From Roseomonas sp. (GTDB lineage Bacteria > Pseudomonadota > Alphaproteobacteria > Acetobacterales > Acetobacteraceae), in assembly GCA_020249145.1 (NCBI GenBank), contig JADCGF010000003.1, positions 186,001 through 250,000 on the forward strand: DNA of 64,000 bases, read 5' to 3'. Below, in pieces: positions 8,478 through 17,563 of this stretch. The stretch's first letter is position 1. Every line of letters begins with the position of its first letter. Below the pieces are notes generated by a model. The model was not told where the DNA came from. It saw only the letters and a program-made list of their open reading frames with translations, and made no database searches. The translations under genes were made by a program, and so were the position numbers.

Positions 8478-9752
8478 ATGTCAAGAAAATATATTCCAAA
8501 ACGGATCGTTGAAGCGGCCTTTCTTGAAAACATTGGCGTGGTGACAGCACCGGAGCTGCTCGACTCACCTGAGGCACTTTGGGGAAATTGGCGGCATCGA
8601 ATCACGGATCATCGAACTTCCGGGGATGGGATTAAGGCCTATTGCGGGCAATGTGATGGCCATCTCTACATAAGAACCAATGCGGGTAAGCCTCTTTTTG
8701 TCCATTACCGAGATGCGCCCTTGGATTGTACTTGGCATCACCGATCAAACTCAAAACTGCGAGACCTCCGTGCCGCCCAATATCAGGGGCAACAGGAATC
8801 GCCTTTGCATCGTCGTATGTGTGAGCTGGTGGGGCAGTTGGCGGCTCTGGATGCGCGGTGCAAGAACGAGCCGACAATCAATAAACGCCTAATATCTACT
8901 ATTAACGACAAGTATAAGCTTCCCGATGTTTGCTTCGAGTGGGAGGGTTTTGGTAAAATCGCAGTAGAATTTCAAATGTCCAACACCTTCGAGACGGAAA
9001 TTTCTGATCGCTCCAAATTTTACGAACGAGAGGGTATTCCGTTGCTTTGGATTCTCGGGGTTGATTTTCCGACTAAGTCGCTCCCGCAGAATTTCAGAGA
9101 CGTCATTCTCCGGCATCGTGGGAACATGTTTTTACTCAACAGAGCCGCAGTAGAAGCCTCTTTCAAGCAGAAGACATTGATATTGGCATGCGCATTACAA
9201 AATTAGGACGGATTTGAAGAACCGAAACTAGTCAGATTCGACGAACTTACGATTCCAAGAAGCAAGCTACCATATTACGAGGATCGTATTGTCGTTCCAC
9301 GGCTCCAGAAAAACGAGCTAAAGCGCGGTGAGTGGTTGGCACAATTAACGGCAGGAGCAAGCAACGACTCCTTGCCTGGAATAGACAGCCCAAGGTCGCG
9401 ACTTATTGCTGCGGCTTTCTCAATATTCCAGGAAGCAAAAGGAAACAACGTCAATTACTTGTATTCAAAAGACATGAATGTGAAGGGCATGTTGAATGCC
9501 CTTCTCAACAGAGAAGACGCCAAGCCCCATGCAACTCTAATCGAAAACTTACTTCAGAATTCTCGATTGAGCGGGTGGCTGACCGGCTCAGTAGGCGAAC
9601 ATATTCGCCGGGCCAAAATCACGCCGCAAAAAGGGCCAGACTCGGATGAATGGCGCTTATTGAAAGCATGTTTTCCAGAAATGCTTGACACTAAAGAGCG
9701 CGATCTACTCAAGAGTCTCGACGCCTTGCCAGCCTGGGCGCAGAACGCATGA
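8478..9752 (+). pseudogene. CoiA/DUF6035-like zinc-finger nuclease gene split by an in-frame TAG
   Basis: One continuous frame of 424 codons broken by a single TAG at 9204-9206. The first part (242 residues) has Cys56-x2-Cys59, Cys84 and His87/88 as a likely zinc knuckle, then a PD-(D/E)xK-like core: PDV at 149-151, IAVEFQMS at 161-168 and YEREGIPLLWILG at 182-194, as in competence CoiA-like and DUF6035-type proteins. After the stop the same frame runs on without ATG (GFEEPKLVRFDELTIP, then PYYEDRIV) to 9752, reading as the natural continuation. The region is visibly A/T-richer than its flanks, with different codon use, indicating transfer. Either a recent nonsense mutation, a sequencing error, or readthrough; the N-terminal part alone keeps the nuclease core. 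The family call is from motifs only. Confidence 0.7.
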
Positions 9753-9774
9753 GCTTGGGTTGGCAGGGCTCACC

Positions 9775-10062
9775 TCACTCCAAATAAAGTGGCCGCGTCA
9801 CCGCTTCTCCGCTTTCCAGGCCAAGCAATTCCAACCTCCCCGTCGCTGGGTACATCATGGCCGCAAGCCGTGAAACCTCATTCGCCATAGGTGGCTTCAG
9901 CCATCCAAACTCCCCCGGCAGCGCCCCTGACAGCAGCGTGGTCATGGCCGCGTGGCGTTCGGCGCCCTAACGCCAGCGCGGCGCGCCAATTTCGGTGTCA
10001 CCCTGCCAGCCATTGGCGGCGGCGGCGATGGGCGCGGCCTTGATCACGGCATCAGGCCGCTT
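9775..10062 (-). pseudogene. Decayed reading frame, unidentified
   Basis: The 393 bases between the nuclease-like gene and the MotB-like gene hold no intact gene. On the minus strand one frame is open from 10062, meets a TAG at 9967-9969, and resumes to a TGA at 9775. It reads like protein in both halves: AAANGWQGDTEIGAPRWR before the stop and MTTLLSGALPGEFGWLKPP then GRLELLGLESGEAVTRPL after it. The tail weakly recalls the C-terminus of C45-type acyltransferase/hydrolases, but this is a guess. Upstream of 10063 the frame is closed, so only the 3' part of a gene seems to survive. The rest of the gap (about 10066-10145) shows nothing I can name. Confidence 0.35.
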
Positions 10063-10145
10063 TCAGGCAGAAACCCCGGTCATCCAAGGCGTATGGATTC
10101 CCTGCGACAATTCTCTCGAAAGGTAAATTCGAAAATCTCGCGTCG

Positions 10146-11558
10146 TCAGCGATCCGTCAGGCGCAATTCAATGCGCCGATTGCGCGCAAAGGCCTGAGGT
10201 GAATCGCCCGGATCAATCGGCTGCGCATCACCAAAGCTGGTGGCGGCCACGCGATTGGCCGGCAATCCTTCCGCAATCAGCATCTGGGTAACCGCAATGG
10301 CCCGTGCTGCCGCCAATTCCCAATTGCTGGCGAAGCGTGCGCTGCGAATGGGGTTGCGATCCGCATGGCCATCCACCCGCAGCACCCAGGCAACATCGGC
10401 GGGGATCAGCGGTGTCACCTCGGTCAGCACCGTTGCCAATGCGCGCACCTGCCTGAGCCCGGCTTCGGATAATTCCGCACTTGCGGGGGCGAAAAGCACT
10501 TCGCCCTGAAAGACAAAGCGGTCCCCCACGATGCGCACTTCCGGCCTTTCGCCCAGAACATCGCGCAGCCTGCCGAAGAAATCACTGCGATAGCGCTGCA
10601 ATTCCTCAACCCGCGCTGCCAGTGCTGCATTCAAGCGCTGACCAAGCAGCGCGATTTGCGCATTGCGATCCCGCCCTTCCGCTTCCGCCAGATCAAGCGC
10701 ACGCGAAAGCCGCGCCAATTCCGCGCGCAGCGCTTCCGTCTGGCGCGTCAGCAGCGCAATCTGCGCGGCAGCGCTTTCGGCCAAGCGCGCGCGTTCACCG
10801 GCCTCCGTCTCCGCCCTTTCCCGCCCGCGCTGTTCCTGCGCCGCGCGACGTTCCAATTCATCGCGCAGCGCCGTCAGCGCCCTGATCTGTTCGGAAAGCC
10901 GTGCCATTTCCGAAAGCCGTTGCGCCACGGTTTCACGTTCAACGCGCACTTGCCGATCAAGCGCGGCGGCTTCGCGGCGCAATGCCTCGATCATGGCGCG
11001 CGCTTGGGAAAGCTCTGCCTGGTTGCCGCGCAAATCCCGTTGCAGCCGCGCGGCATCACCGCCGACATTCTCCGCACGTGATAATGCCTCGGCCAATTGC
11101 CGTTCCGTGGCGGCAGCGCGGTCTGCGGCACTGCGCGCTGCCAATTCCAAATCCGAAAGCCGCGCGCCCAGCCGATCACGCTCCCCGCGCAGCCCATCGC
11201 GTTCGCTGGCCAGTCTGTCGCGTTCATCGCGGATCAGGGCAAGGGATTGCAAGGCTGAATCGCGTGCCCCGGCGGCGCTGCGCACATCATCATTCAACCG
11301 CCCCAATTGCTGGCGCAATTGCTCACCCTGCGCTGCCTCAAGGGAGAGCAATTCTGCCAATTCAGCAACCCGGCGATTAAGCGCATCCACCGCCTGTTCG
11401 CGCGAACTGAGCGCCACCGAAAGAAAACCCTGCGCCAGCACAAAGACCAGCAGCACGAAGATGATGACCATTAGCAAGGTGGCCAGCGCATCCACATAGC
11501 CCGGCCAGACATCCAGCCCGCCGCCGCGCCCGCGCCGTCTTTCGGAAGACCCCGCCAT
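10146..11558 (-). CDS. MotB/OmpA-like protein with long periplasmic coiled coil
   Basis: A 470-residue inner-membrane protein: short Arg-rich N-terminus, one membrane segment (about residues 21-46), roughly 270 residues of heptad-rich coiled coil, and a C-terminal OmpA/MotB peptidoglycan-binding domain (VRIVGDRFVFQGEVLF, VLRVDGHADRNPIRS, ELAAARAIAVTQMLI, FGDAQPIDPGDS). In the membrane segment WPGYVDALATLLMVIIF places Asp23 where MotB has its proton-carrying Asp. It is the last gene of an operon with a MotA/ExbB-like gene (11738-12874). Family knowledge says such pairs form 5:2 ion-driven units; the process driven here is unknown. No flagellar genes are near. A repeat pair separates it from its partner by 179 bases. 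Confidence 0.85.
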   Translation of the reverse strand: MAGSSERRRGRGGGLDVWPGYVDALATLLMVIIFVLLVFVLAQGFLSVALSSREQAVDALNRRVAELAELLSLEAAQGEQLRQQLGRLNDDVRSAAGARDSALQSLALIRDERDRLASERDGLRGERDRLGARLSDLELAARSAADRAAATERQLAEALSRAENVGGDAARLQRDLRGNQAELSQARAMIEALRREAAALDRQVRVERETVAQRLSEMARLSEQIRALTALRDELERRAAQEQRGRERAETEAGERARLAESAAAQIALLTRQTEALRAELARLSRALDLAEAEGRDRNAQIALLGQRLNAALAARVEELQRYRSDFFGRLRDVLGERPEVRIVGDRFVFQGEVLFAPASAELSEAGLRQVRALATVLTEVTPLIPADVAWVLRVDGHADRNPIRSARFASNWELAAARAIAVTQMLIAEGLPANRVAATSFGDAQPIDPGDSPQAFARNRRIELRLTDR

Positions 11559-11602
11559 GTCGCGCTAGCCTAGTAGAGCCGTTCCGCCGTGCGGCAAAAC
11601 GA

Positions 11603-11731
11603 CTCTCATCAGATGTTTGGTCGCATTTTCCGAGCAGGCAAGCGATCTCGCTTGGCTTGAAAATGCTCTCACCAGAAGTTTGGTCGCATTTTCCGAGTCG
11701 CCAAGCGATATCGCTTGGCTTGAAAATGCTC
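11603..11731. repeat. Tandem pair of 63-bp palindromic repeats
   Basis: Two near-identical units, 11603-11665 and 11666-11728, period 63. A core of 59 bases (11610-11668 and 11673-11731) differs at only a few positions. Each unit holds nested palindromes: outer GCATTTTC / GAAAATGC (11623-11630 with 11659-11666; 11686-11693 with 11722-11729) and an inner CAAGCGA-TC/TA-TCGCTTG. Each would fold into a long hairpin. The pair lies in the gap between the MotA-like and MotB-like genes of one operon. It looks like a REP/MITE-like element; no flanking target-site duplication is evident. Confidence 0.85.
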
Positions 11732-11737
11732 CGGTCC

Positions 11738-12874
11738 TCACCGCGGCTGCTCCTCCGCAATGGCGGCAATGGTGCGCGTTAGGATTTTTATTTCATTGCG
11801 AATATCGGTGGTGGATTGCGCGCGGCCCTGCGCCACTTCGTCCACCAGCCGCGCCAGATAGATTTCCAGATTGCGCAAATGCCCGCGCATCGCCTCTGTC
11901 TCGCTGCGATCCGCCTGGCTTTCAGCAAGCCGTGTCATGGCCGGCGCCAGCCCATCCTGCGCATCGGCAATGCGGCGCATCAGCGTATTGTTGGCGCGCA
12001 TCTGTTCGGTCAGGACGGTCATGCGCTCCGTCAGCGTCATCAAGGCCTGGGAAGTCGCCGCCCGGCCATCCTCGCCCCGCGCCATGATGGATTGCAGGTT
12101 TTCCAGATTCTCGGCGGTTTGCTCCAGCAATGCCTGGACATAGGCGGGCATGCTGCCCTCTCCTTCCTGGCCCAGAATGCCGGAAGAAAGCCGTGTCAGC
12201 CCGGCCAGCCATTCTTCCAGATCATTGAAGAAGCGGTTCTGTGCCTGGCCCGCGTTAAGGTCGAGGAAGCCCACCACCAAGGCGCCGGCAAGCCCCAGCA
12301 TGGAAGCCGAAAACGCCGTGCCCATCCCCTGCAAGGGCTTGGCGAGGCCGGCCTTCAATTGTTCAAACAATACATTCAAATCGCCGGAACCGACCGACAT
12401 GCCCCCGATCACATCGGCGATGGAAGCAATGGTCAGCAGCAAGCCCCAGAAGGTGCCAAGCAGGCCCAGGAAAATCAGCAAGCCCGTCACGTAGCGCGAA
12501 AGCTCTCGCCGTTCATCAAGCCGCGATTGCAGCCCATCCAACACGCTCCGCATCGCGGAGGCCGAGAGCGAAACGCGGTCATTGCGCCGCCCCGACAGCA
12601 TGGAAACCATGGGCGCCAGCAGGCGCGGCTGGCGCGCGGCGGGTCCATCCTTGGGGGCGCGGAAGCCTTCCACCCAGGCCACTTCGCGCCTGAGTGACAG
12701 CACCTGGCTGAAGGTCATGCCAATACCAAACAGCAGCACGGCCAGGATCACGCCATTCAGTAGCGGATTGGCCTGAAAGGCATGGATCAAATCAGGCGCC
12801 AGCATGGCGGCAATCGCTGCCACCGCCGCCAGGAAAATCACCATGCGCCAGAGATAGATCGTTGGCTGGGTCAT
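11738..12874 (-). CDS. MotA/TolQ/ExbB-family proton channel protein
   Basis: A 378-residue inner-membrane protein with membrane segments near residues 9-27, 38-57, about 150-172 and about 200-222. The last two carry the MotA/ExbB pore-type blocks LGLLGTFWGLLLTIASIAD and GMGTAFSASMLGLAGALV. A C-terminal cytoplasmic tail of about 130 residues is strongly helical (ALLEQTAENLENLQSIMARG, LTERMTVLTEQMRANNTLM). It is expected to be the five-copy stator ring around the MotB-like partner encoded behind it. Its ATG overlaps the stop of the preceding OmpA-like gene by four bases. TolR/ExbD is absent, so it is not the Tol-Pal or TonB set. Confidence 0.85.
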   Translation of the reverse strand: MTQPTIYLWRMVIFLAAVAAIAAMLAPDLIHAFQANPLLNGVILAVLLFGIGMTFSQVLSLRREVAWVEGFRAPKDGPAARQPRLLAPMVSMLSGRRNDRVSLSASAMRSVLDGLQSRLDERRELSRYVTGLLIFLGLLGTFWGLLLTIASIADVIGGMSVGSGDLNVLFEQLKAGLAKPLQGMGTAFSASMLGLAGALVVGFLDLNAGQAQNRFFNDLEEWLAGLTRLSSGILGQEGEGSMPAYVQALLEQTAENLENLQSIMARGEDGRAATSQALMTLTERMTVLTEQMRANNTLMRRIADAQDGLAPAMTRLAESQADRSETEAMRGHLRNLEIYLARLVDEVAQGRAQSTTDIRNEIKILTRTIAAIAEEQPR

Positions 12875-13410
12875 GAGCGCCTTGCCTCCGCATTCGGGCT
12901 TGCCACGCCGGGGGGCAGAATGTCCACCGCATCCTGCGCGCCGGAGAGCCGGCCAAGCGGGCGCAGGTCAATCCGTGTCGGCGTAAGCCCCCCCGCGATC
13001 AGAGCCGATTTCACCGCCTGGGCGCGCGCCAGGCTGAGCCGCCTTGCGGTTGAGACATCCTCCAACGGCCCCGACACCTGGGCTTCAACCGTAATGCGGC
13101 CCTGCGGCAGCGCCGCCAGGTTCCGGGCCAAAGCCTGCAGGGCGGCTGTTTGCGCTGGGCTGAGTTCCGCCCCGGTCATGCGCAGCCGAAATCCGCCCTG
13201 TGGCAGGCCATGGAGGCCCGGCAATGGCCCGGCCATGGGCTGTGGTATCTGCGGGCGCAAAGGCGTTAATTGTACGGGTGGCGGGGGTGCGGGGGCAGGG
13301 TCGGGCAGCAGGCTTGGGTTTGGCGTTTGCGCCCGCGAGCCCGGGGCCAGCATGGCAAAACAGGCCGCCAAGCCGGCCCGACGCGAAAAACTGGCCGCGC
13401 CCTGCTTCAT
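12871..13410 (-). CDS. Small OmpA-like periplasmic protein
   Basis: A 179-residue protein with a probable signal peptide (MKQGAASFSRRAGLAACFAM then GSRAQ), a Pro-rich linker (PDPAPAPPPPVQLTPLRPQI), and one short OmpA-like domain: FRLRMTGAELSPAQTAALQAL, GRITVEAQVSGPLED, TARRLSLARAQAVKSALIAG and RIDLRPLGRLSGAQD. Four-base overlaps at both ends tie it to the IMPase-like gene before and the MotA-like gene after. The OmpA helix-loop that binds peptidoglycan is only partly recognisable. Its role is probably as a periplasmic partner of the motor pair. Confidence 0.72.
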   Translation of the reverse strand: MKQGAASFSRRAGLAACFAMLAPGSRAQTPNPSLLPDPAPAPPPPVQLTPLRPQIPQPMAGPLPGLHGLPQGGFRLRMTGAELSPAQTAALQALARNLAALPQGRITVEAQVSGPLEDVSTARRLSLARAQAVKSALIAGGLTPTRIDLRPLGRLSGAQDAVDILPPGVASPNAEARRS

Positions 13411-14255
13411 CCCGCCGCCTGATGCGCCTTTACGGTGGCGATGCCCTCGGCCACCACCTCGCGCAACTTCGGTTGGAGCGTCGGGTTACCGCAAACCACC
13501 ATGCCCGATGGGTAGGGGTCATTGCCATCCGGGTCACTCACAAAACCGCCGGCTTCACGCACCAACACCAGCCCGGCGGCGATATCCCAGGGCTTCAGCC
13601 CCAATTCCCAGAACCCGTCATAGCGCCCCGCCGCCACCCAGGCGAGGTCAAGCGCCGCCGCGCCAAAGCGCCGCACGCCGGCGACTTGCGGCATCAGCTT
13701 ATGCAGGGTTGCGCTGAATTCCGCCTTGCGGGCCACGCCGCCAAAGGGTATGCCGGTGGCAAAAAGCGCCTCCCGCATGTCCTTGCGTCCCGAAACCCGC
13801 AGGCGCTTGTCGTTCAGGAAGGCGCCGACGCCTTTTTCGGCCCAGAAAAGCTCATCCGATGCAGGGTTATAGACCACGCCCGCCACCAATTCGGTCTTGT
13901 CGGCGGCGATGCGCTTTTCCACGCCGACGCTGATCGCCCAATGCGGGATGCCATGCAGGAAATTGGTGGTGCCATCCAAGGGGTCCACGACCCAGCGCCA
14001 TTCCCAATCATCACCGCCCGACGCACCCGATTCTTCCATCAGAAAGGCAAAGCCTGGGCGGGCCTTGGACAATTCTTCCCGCAGCGTCTGTTCGGCGCGC
14101 AGATCGGCGGTGGAGACGAAATCCGATGGCCCCTTCACGCTGACCTGAAGCTGCTCCACCTCGCCAAAATCGCGCAAAAGCCGCTTGCCTGCCTTTTGCA
14201 CGGCGGCGGTCACAACCTGCATGGCCGGGGAAAGACGGGCGGAAAGCGGGGGCAT
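13407..14255 (-). CDS. Inositol monophosphatase family protein
   Basis: A 282-residue cytosolic metal-dependent phosphatase of the IMPase/SuhB family. Metal ligands are visible in LMEESGASG (Glu near residue 75), WVVDPLDGTTNFLHGIPHWA (Asp pair near residues 88-91) and the distal LKPWDIAAGLVLVREAGG (Asp). The start at 14255 (MPPLSARL) has AGGA eight bases upstream; an in-frame ATG five codons earlier overlaps that site and is less likely. Heads the operon OmpA-like / MotA-like / MotB-like through a four-base overlap. Substrate may be inositol phosphate or another sugar phosphate; SuhB homologues also bind RNA polymerase. Confidence 0.9.
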   Translation of the reverse strand: MPPLSARLSPAMQVVTAAVQKAGKRLLRDFGEVEQLQVSVKGPSDFVSTADLRAEQTLREELSKARPGFAFLMEESGASGGDDWEWRWVVDPLDGTTNFLHGIPHWAISVGVEKRIAADKTELVAGVVYNPASDELFWAEKGVGAFLNDKRLRVSGRKDMREALFATGIPFGGVARKAEFSATLHKLMPQVAGVRRFGAAALDLAWVAAGRYDGFWELGLKPWDIAAGLVLVREAGGFVSDPDGNDPYPSGMVVCGNPTLQPKLREVVAEGIATVKAHQAAG

Positions 14256-14324
14256 GATACAAGTCCTCAAACATCAAAAGCGCAGTTGGGGGTTAACGCA
14301 GAAACGCAGAAAGGGAAACGCCCA

Positions 14325-14358
14325 AAGAAAAAGCCGGCCCCACTTGCGCGGGGCCGGC
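14325..14358 (-). terminator. Rho-independent terminator after tctA
   Basis: Read on the minus strand: a perfect 9-bp GC stem (14350-14358 with 14333-14341), 8-base loop, then a T-rich run (complement of 14325-14332). It lies 25 bases past the tctA stop and before the IMPase operon. Confidence 0.85.
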
Positions 14359-14382
14359 CTGATTGGGTGGCTGGCGCCGCCG

Positions 14383-15882
14383 CTATTCCTGCAGCGCCTT
14401 GTCCTTGCCCTTGCGAATGGCGGGCAGCAACATGGCAATCAGGGCAATGGCACCAATCGCCAACATGGTCGCGCTGATCGGGCGCTGGACAAACACCATG
14501 GGATCCCCGCGCGAAAGCAGCATGGCGCGGCGCAGATGTTCTTCCATCATGGGCCCCAGCACGAAGCCGATCAGCATCGGCGCCGGTTCCAGCCGGAGCT
14601 TGGAGCAAAGGTAGCCAAACAGGCCGAAGAACACGGTCTGATACACGTCAAACACGTTGTTCTGCAGCGAATAGACGCCGATGGCGCAGAAGATCAGGAT
14701 GGATGGGTACATGTGGCGATACGGCACCGCCAGCAACTTCACCCAAACCCCGATCATCGGCAGGTTGATGACCAGCAGCATCAGATTGCCGAGCCACATG
14801 GAAGCGATCAGGCCCCAAAACAGGTCAGGCTGCGCTTCCACCATGCGCGGCCCCGGCTGGATGCCCTGAATGATCAGCGCGCCCACCATCAGCGCCATCA
14901 CCGCATTGGCCGGAATGCCAAGCGTCAGCAACGGAATGAAGGAGGTCTGTGAAGCAGCGTTATTGGCCGATTCTGGCCCCGCAACACCTTCAATGGCGCC
15001 GGTGCCGAATTCATGCCGACCCTTGGAGATCTTGCGTTCCATCATATAGGAACCGAAGGAAGCCAGCGCTGCGCCACCGCCGGGCAGAATGCCGAGCAAG
15101 CTACCCACCGTGGTGCCACGCAGCACGGACGGGATGGACCGCCGGACTTCTTCGCGCGTCATCATCAGGCTGCCGACCTTGCCAGACATGACACTGCGCG
15201 CTTCGGGCCGTTCCAGGTTCAGGATGATTTCAGCAATGCCGAACATGCCCATGGCGATGGACACAAAGCCCACACCATCCGACAATTCGGGAATGCCAAA
15301 GGTGAAGCGCTGCTGACCGGTTTGCACATCCGTGCCGACCAAGCCGAGTGCCACACCAAACACCACCATGCCGATGGATTTCACCACCGAACCCTGCGCC
15401 AAAACAGCCGAGATGATCAGGCCAAGCAGCATGAGCGAGAAGTAATCGGCTGGGCCAAAAGAAAGCGCGACGGAGGTGAGCAGCGGCCCGGAAGCCGCCA
15501 CCAACACCGTTGAGACGCAGCCTGCGAAGAAGGACGCCACCGCAGCAACGGTCAGCGCTGCGCCGGCGCGTCCTCGGCGGGCCATCTTGTAGCCTTCCAA
15601 TGTGGTCACGACCGAACTGACCTCACCAGGCAGATTAAGCAGAATGGCCGTGGTCGACCCGCCATATTGGGCGCCGTAGTAAATCCCGGCCAGCATGATG
15701 ATGGCGGTTGTCGCGGGTTGGCCGAAGGTGATTGGCAGCAGCAGCGAAATCGTCGCCACCGGCCCAATCCCCGGCAAAACGCCAATCGCCGTGCCGATGA
15801 TGCACCCGATAAGGCAGAAAAGCAGGTTATTGAAGGTCAGCGCAACGCCGAAGCCATGCGCGAGATTGGCAATAAGATCCAT
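14383..15882 (-). CDS. tctA: Tripartite tricarboxylate transporter large permease TctA
   Basis: A 499-residue polytopic membrane protein of the TctA family, the large transmembrane subunit of Tct-type secondary carriers working with a periplasmic Bug protein. Signature [20 protein letters not shown] starts near residue 39, and a second copy of the fold signature appears as [39 protein letters not shown] is the conserved mid-protein block. Length is normal. Gene order on this strand is tctC, tctB, tctA, ending in a terminator. Substrate (citrate-like or other carboxylate) cannot be read from sequence. Confidence 0.93.
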   Translation of the reverse strand: MDLIANLAHGFGVALTFNNLLFCLIGCIIGTAIGVLPGIGPVATISLLLPITFGQPATTAIIMLAGIYYGAQYGGSTTAILLNLPGEVSSVVTTLEGYKMARRGRAGAALTVAAVASFFAGCVSTVLVAASGPLLTSVALSFGPADYFSLMLLGLIISAVLAQGSVVKSIGMVVFGVALGLVGTDVQTGQQRFTFGIPELSDGVGFVSIAMGMFGIAEIILNLERPEARSVMSGKVGSLMMTREEVRRSIPSVLRGTTVGSLLGILPGGGAALASFGSYMMERKISKGRHEFGTGAIEGVAGPESANNAASQTSFIPLLTLGIPANAVMALMVGALIIQGIQPGPRMVEAQPDLFWGLIASMWLGNLMLLVINLPMIGVWVKLLAVPYRHMYPSILIFCAIGVYSLQNNVFDVYQTVFFGLFGYLCSKLRLEPAPMLIGFVLGPMMEEHLRRAMLLSRGDPMVFVQRPISATMLAIGAIALIAMLLPAIRKGKDKALQE

Positions 15883-15900
15883 GGTGTTTTGCCTTCCCGA

Positions 15901-16503
15901 TCAGAGCTGCGGCCAGAGCGGCACGCGGATATCCAAATAGCGAATGAAGATCGCCCAGCAGAGCGCGCAGAGGAAGGCGCAAAGCCCTGCCACTCCAAGC
16001 GGCCGTTCCAGATGTTCCTTATCCGCGAAAGCCGCGCAGATCACTGTGAGGATGATGGCGACAAGAAAGCCAAGCGGTTCCAGCACCAAGCCAAAAAGGG
16101 TGAAAGCGGCACTTGGCAAGAACAGGGCGCGCCATCCGGGAGGAATTGCCGCCACAAGACAGCCGACGAAAATGCCGATGCCAAGCGCGTTCCAGGCGGA
16201 AGAGGGGAAGCCTGGGATGCGCGCTGCGATCATGCCTGCCGCGACACCCGCAATACCACCAGCAATGAGGAAGCCGATTTCGCCGAGTGTCCATTTCGCA
16301 AGCGGATCGGGCCCGTTGAAAAGCCCGCCAAACAGCACGATGCCGCCCAGGATAATCAGCAGCCAAAAGGTCAGCATGGGCATATAACCCGGTCCCATAC
16401 GCCGGGCGGAGCCCAGATTGTGATCCTGGTTTAGCCAAAGTCCGACGACCGCGATGGCAATGAACAGCCCCGCTGATAGCAAGTCCTTCGTGTTGAGTTT
16501 CAT
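15901..16503 (-). CDS. tctB: Tripartite tricarboxylate transporter small permease TctB
   Basis: A 200-residue protein with four or five membrane segments (LLSAGLFIAIAVVGLWL; LTFWLLIILGGIVLFGGLF; IGFLIAGGIAGVAAGMIAA; a C-terminal ALCWAIFI), including the TctB N-terminal block GSARRMGPGYMPM. It sits 18 bases ahead of tctA and 82 bases behind tctC on the minus strand. TctB is poorly conserved in general, so the call rests on topology, the GPGYMP motif and context. Confidence 0.88.
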   Translation of the reverse strand: MKLNTKDLLSAGLFIAIAVVGLWLNQDHNLGSARRMGPGYMPMLTFWLLIILGGIVLFGGLFNGPDPLAKWTLGEIGFLIAGGIAGVAAGMIAARIPGFPSSAWNALGIGIFVGCLVAAIPPGWRALFLPSAAFTLFGLVLEPLGFLVAIILTVICAAFADKEHLERPLGVAGLCAFLCALCWAIFIRYLDIRVPLWPQL

Positions 16504-16585
16504 TTTCGTCTTCCACCCTTCGTGACCCTTCAGGGTCTACGCTGCCCCCAAGCCTTTCGGCCCAATTGTCTACGGCTATCTCACC

Positions 16586-17563
16586 TCAATCCGCCGTCGC
16601 GCCTGCAGCCTGCACCAAAGGCGCCCATTTGGCCACCTCCCTAATGATGAAGCTGTTGTAATCCGCTGCTGAGTAAGTCCCCGGCGTGCCGCCAAGCTCG
16701 GCAAAGCGGTTCCTGATCTCAGCGGTTTGCAGCAGGCCAAGCACTTCGCGGTTCAGCCTTTCAATGATGGGCGTTGGCGTGCCTGCCGGCGCTGAAAGCC
16801 CAAACCAGGAATCCGAATCCAGCGGGAAGCCCTGTTCCCGGAAGGTCGGCACATCCGGGAAGGATGGGTGGCGTTCCGCCGAACACATGCCAACTGCAAC
16901 GACTGATCCTTGCCTGATATGGGCAGCTGAGGAAGGCAGGCTATCGGACATCATCGGCACCTGTCCCGCGATCACCGCCTGCATGGCCGGGCCTGCGCCG
17001 CGGAAGGGCACATGGGTGATTTCCGTGCCGATCAGGCGGCTCATTTGCACCACGAGCAGATGATTGGATGACCCGGCGCCCGAGGTCGCCACCTGCAAGC
17101 CCCCCGCGCTTTTCGCGCGCGCCGCCACATCAGCCATCGTGCGGATGCCGGCGCGTGGATTGGCGACCCAAACCGTCGGGTTGCTCACCACCAGGGCGAT
17201 ATGGGCGAAATCCTTCACCGGGTCATAGCGCACCTTGCTGCCATAAACGGCAGGGCTGATCGCGTGACTCGCGATATTGGACATGACCAGGGTATAGCCA
17301 TCGGGCGCAGCGCGGGCGACAGTTTCACTGCCAAGCGTGGCACCGGCGCCAGCGCGGTTTTCCACCACAATGGAAACGCCAAGCTTGTCCTGCAAACCGG
17401 CGGCAATCAATCGTGCGACCAGATCGGTGGTCCCGCCAGGCGCGAATGGCACCACCAGGCGGATGGATTGGGATGGCCATGCCCCTTGCGCCCTGACACC
17501 CATCGCCAAAAGCGGCGAAGCGCCAATACCAAACACAACGCTGCGACGTGCAACGCTCCTCAT
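16586..17563 (-). CDS. tctC: Bug/TctC-family periplasmic substrate-binding protein
   Basis: A 325-residue periplasmic receptor of the Bug family. Signal peptide MRSVARRSVVFGIGASPLLA ends near GVRAQG. Family blocks are IRLVVPFAPGGTTDLVARLI, VVENRAGAGATLGSETVARA, DGYTLVMSNIASHAI, VPFRGAGPAMQAVIAGQVPM and FGLSAPAGTPTPIIERLNRE. First gene of tctCBA. It diverges from the M20 amidohydrolase gene across about 140 bases, so both may share a control region. Ligand unknown; the enzyme operon opposite may act on the imported compound. Confidence 0.92.
   Translation of the reverse strand: MRSVARRSVVFGIGASPLLAMGVRAQGAWPSQSIRLVVPFAPGGTTDLVARLIAAGLQDKLGVSIVVENRAGAGATLGSETVARAAPDGYTLVMSNIASHAISPAVYGSKVRYDPVKDFAHIALVVSNPTVWVANPRAGIRTMADVAARAKSAGGLQVATSGAGSSNHLLVVQMSRLIGTEITHVPFRGAGPAMQAVIAGQVPMMSDSLPSSAAHIRQGSVVAVGMCSAERHPSFPDVPTFREQGFPLDSDSWFGLSAPAGTPTPIIERLNREVLGLLQTAEIRNRFAELGGTPGTYSAADYNSFIIREVAKWAPLVQAAGATAD

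Noticed and set aside
10146..12874. Zorya (ZorA/ZorB) defence system
   Set aside because: The motor pair resembles ZorAB in plan, but no ZorC, ZorD or ZorE-type gene is adjacent and the operon leader is an IMPase-like gene; kept as an unknown ion-driven unit.
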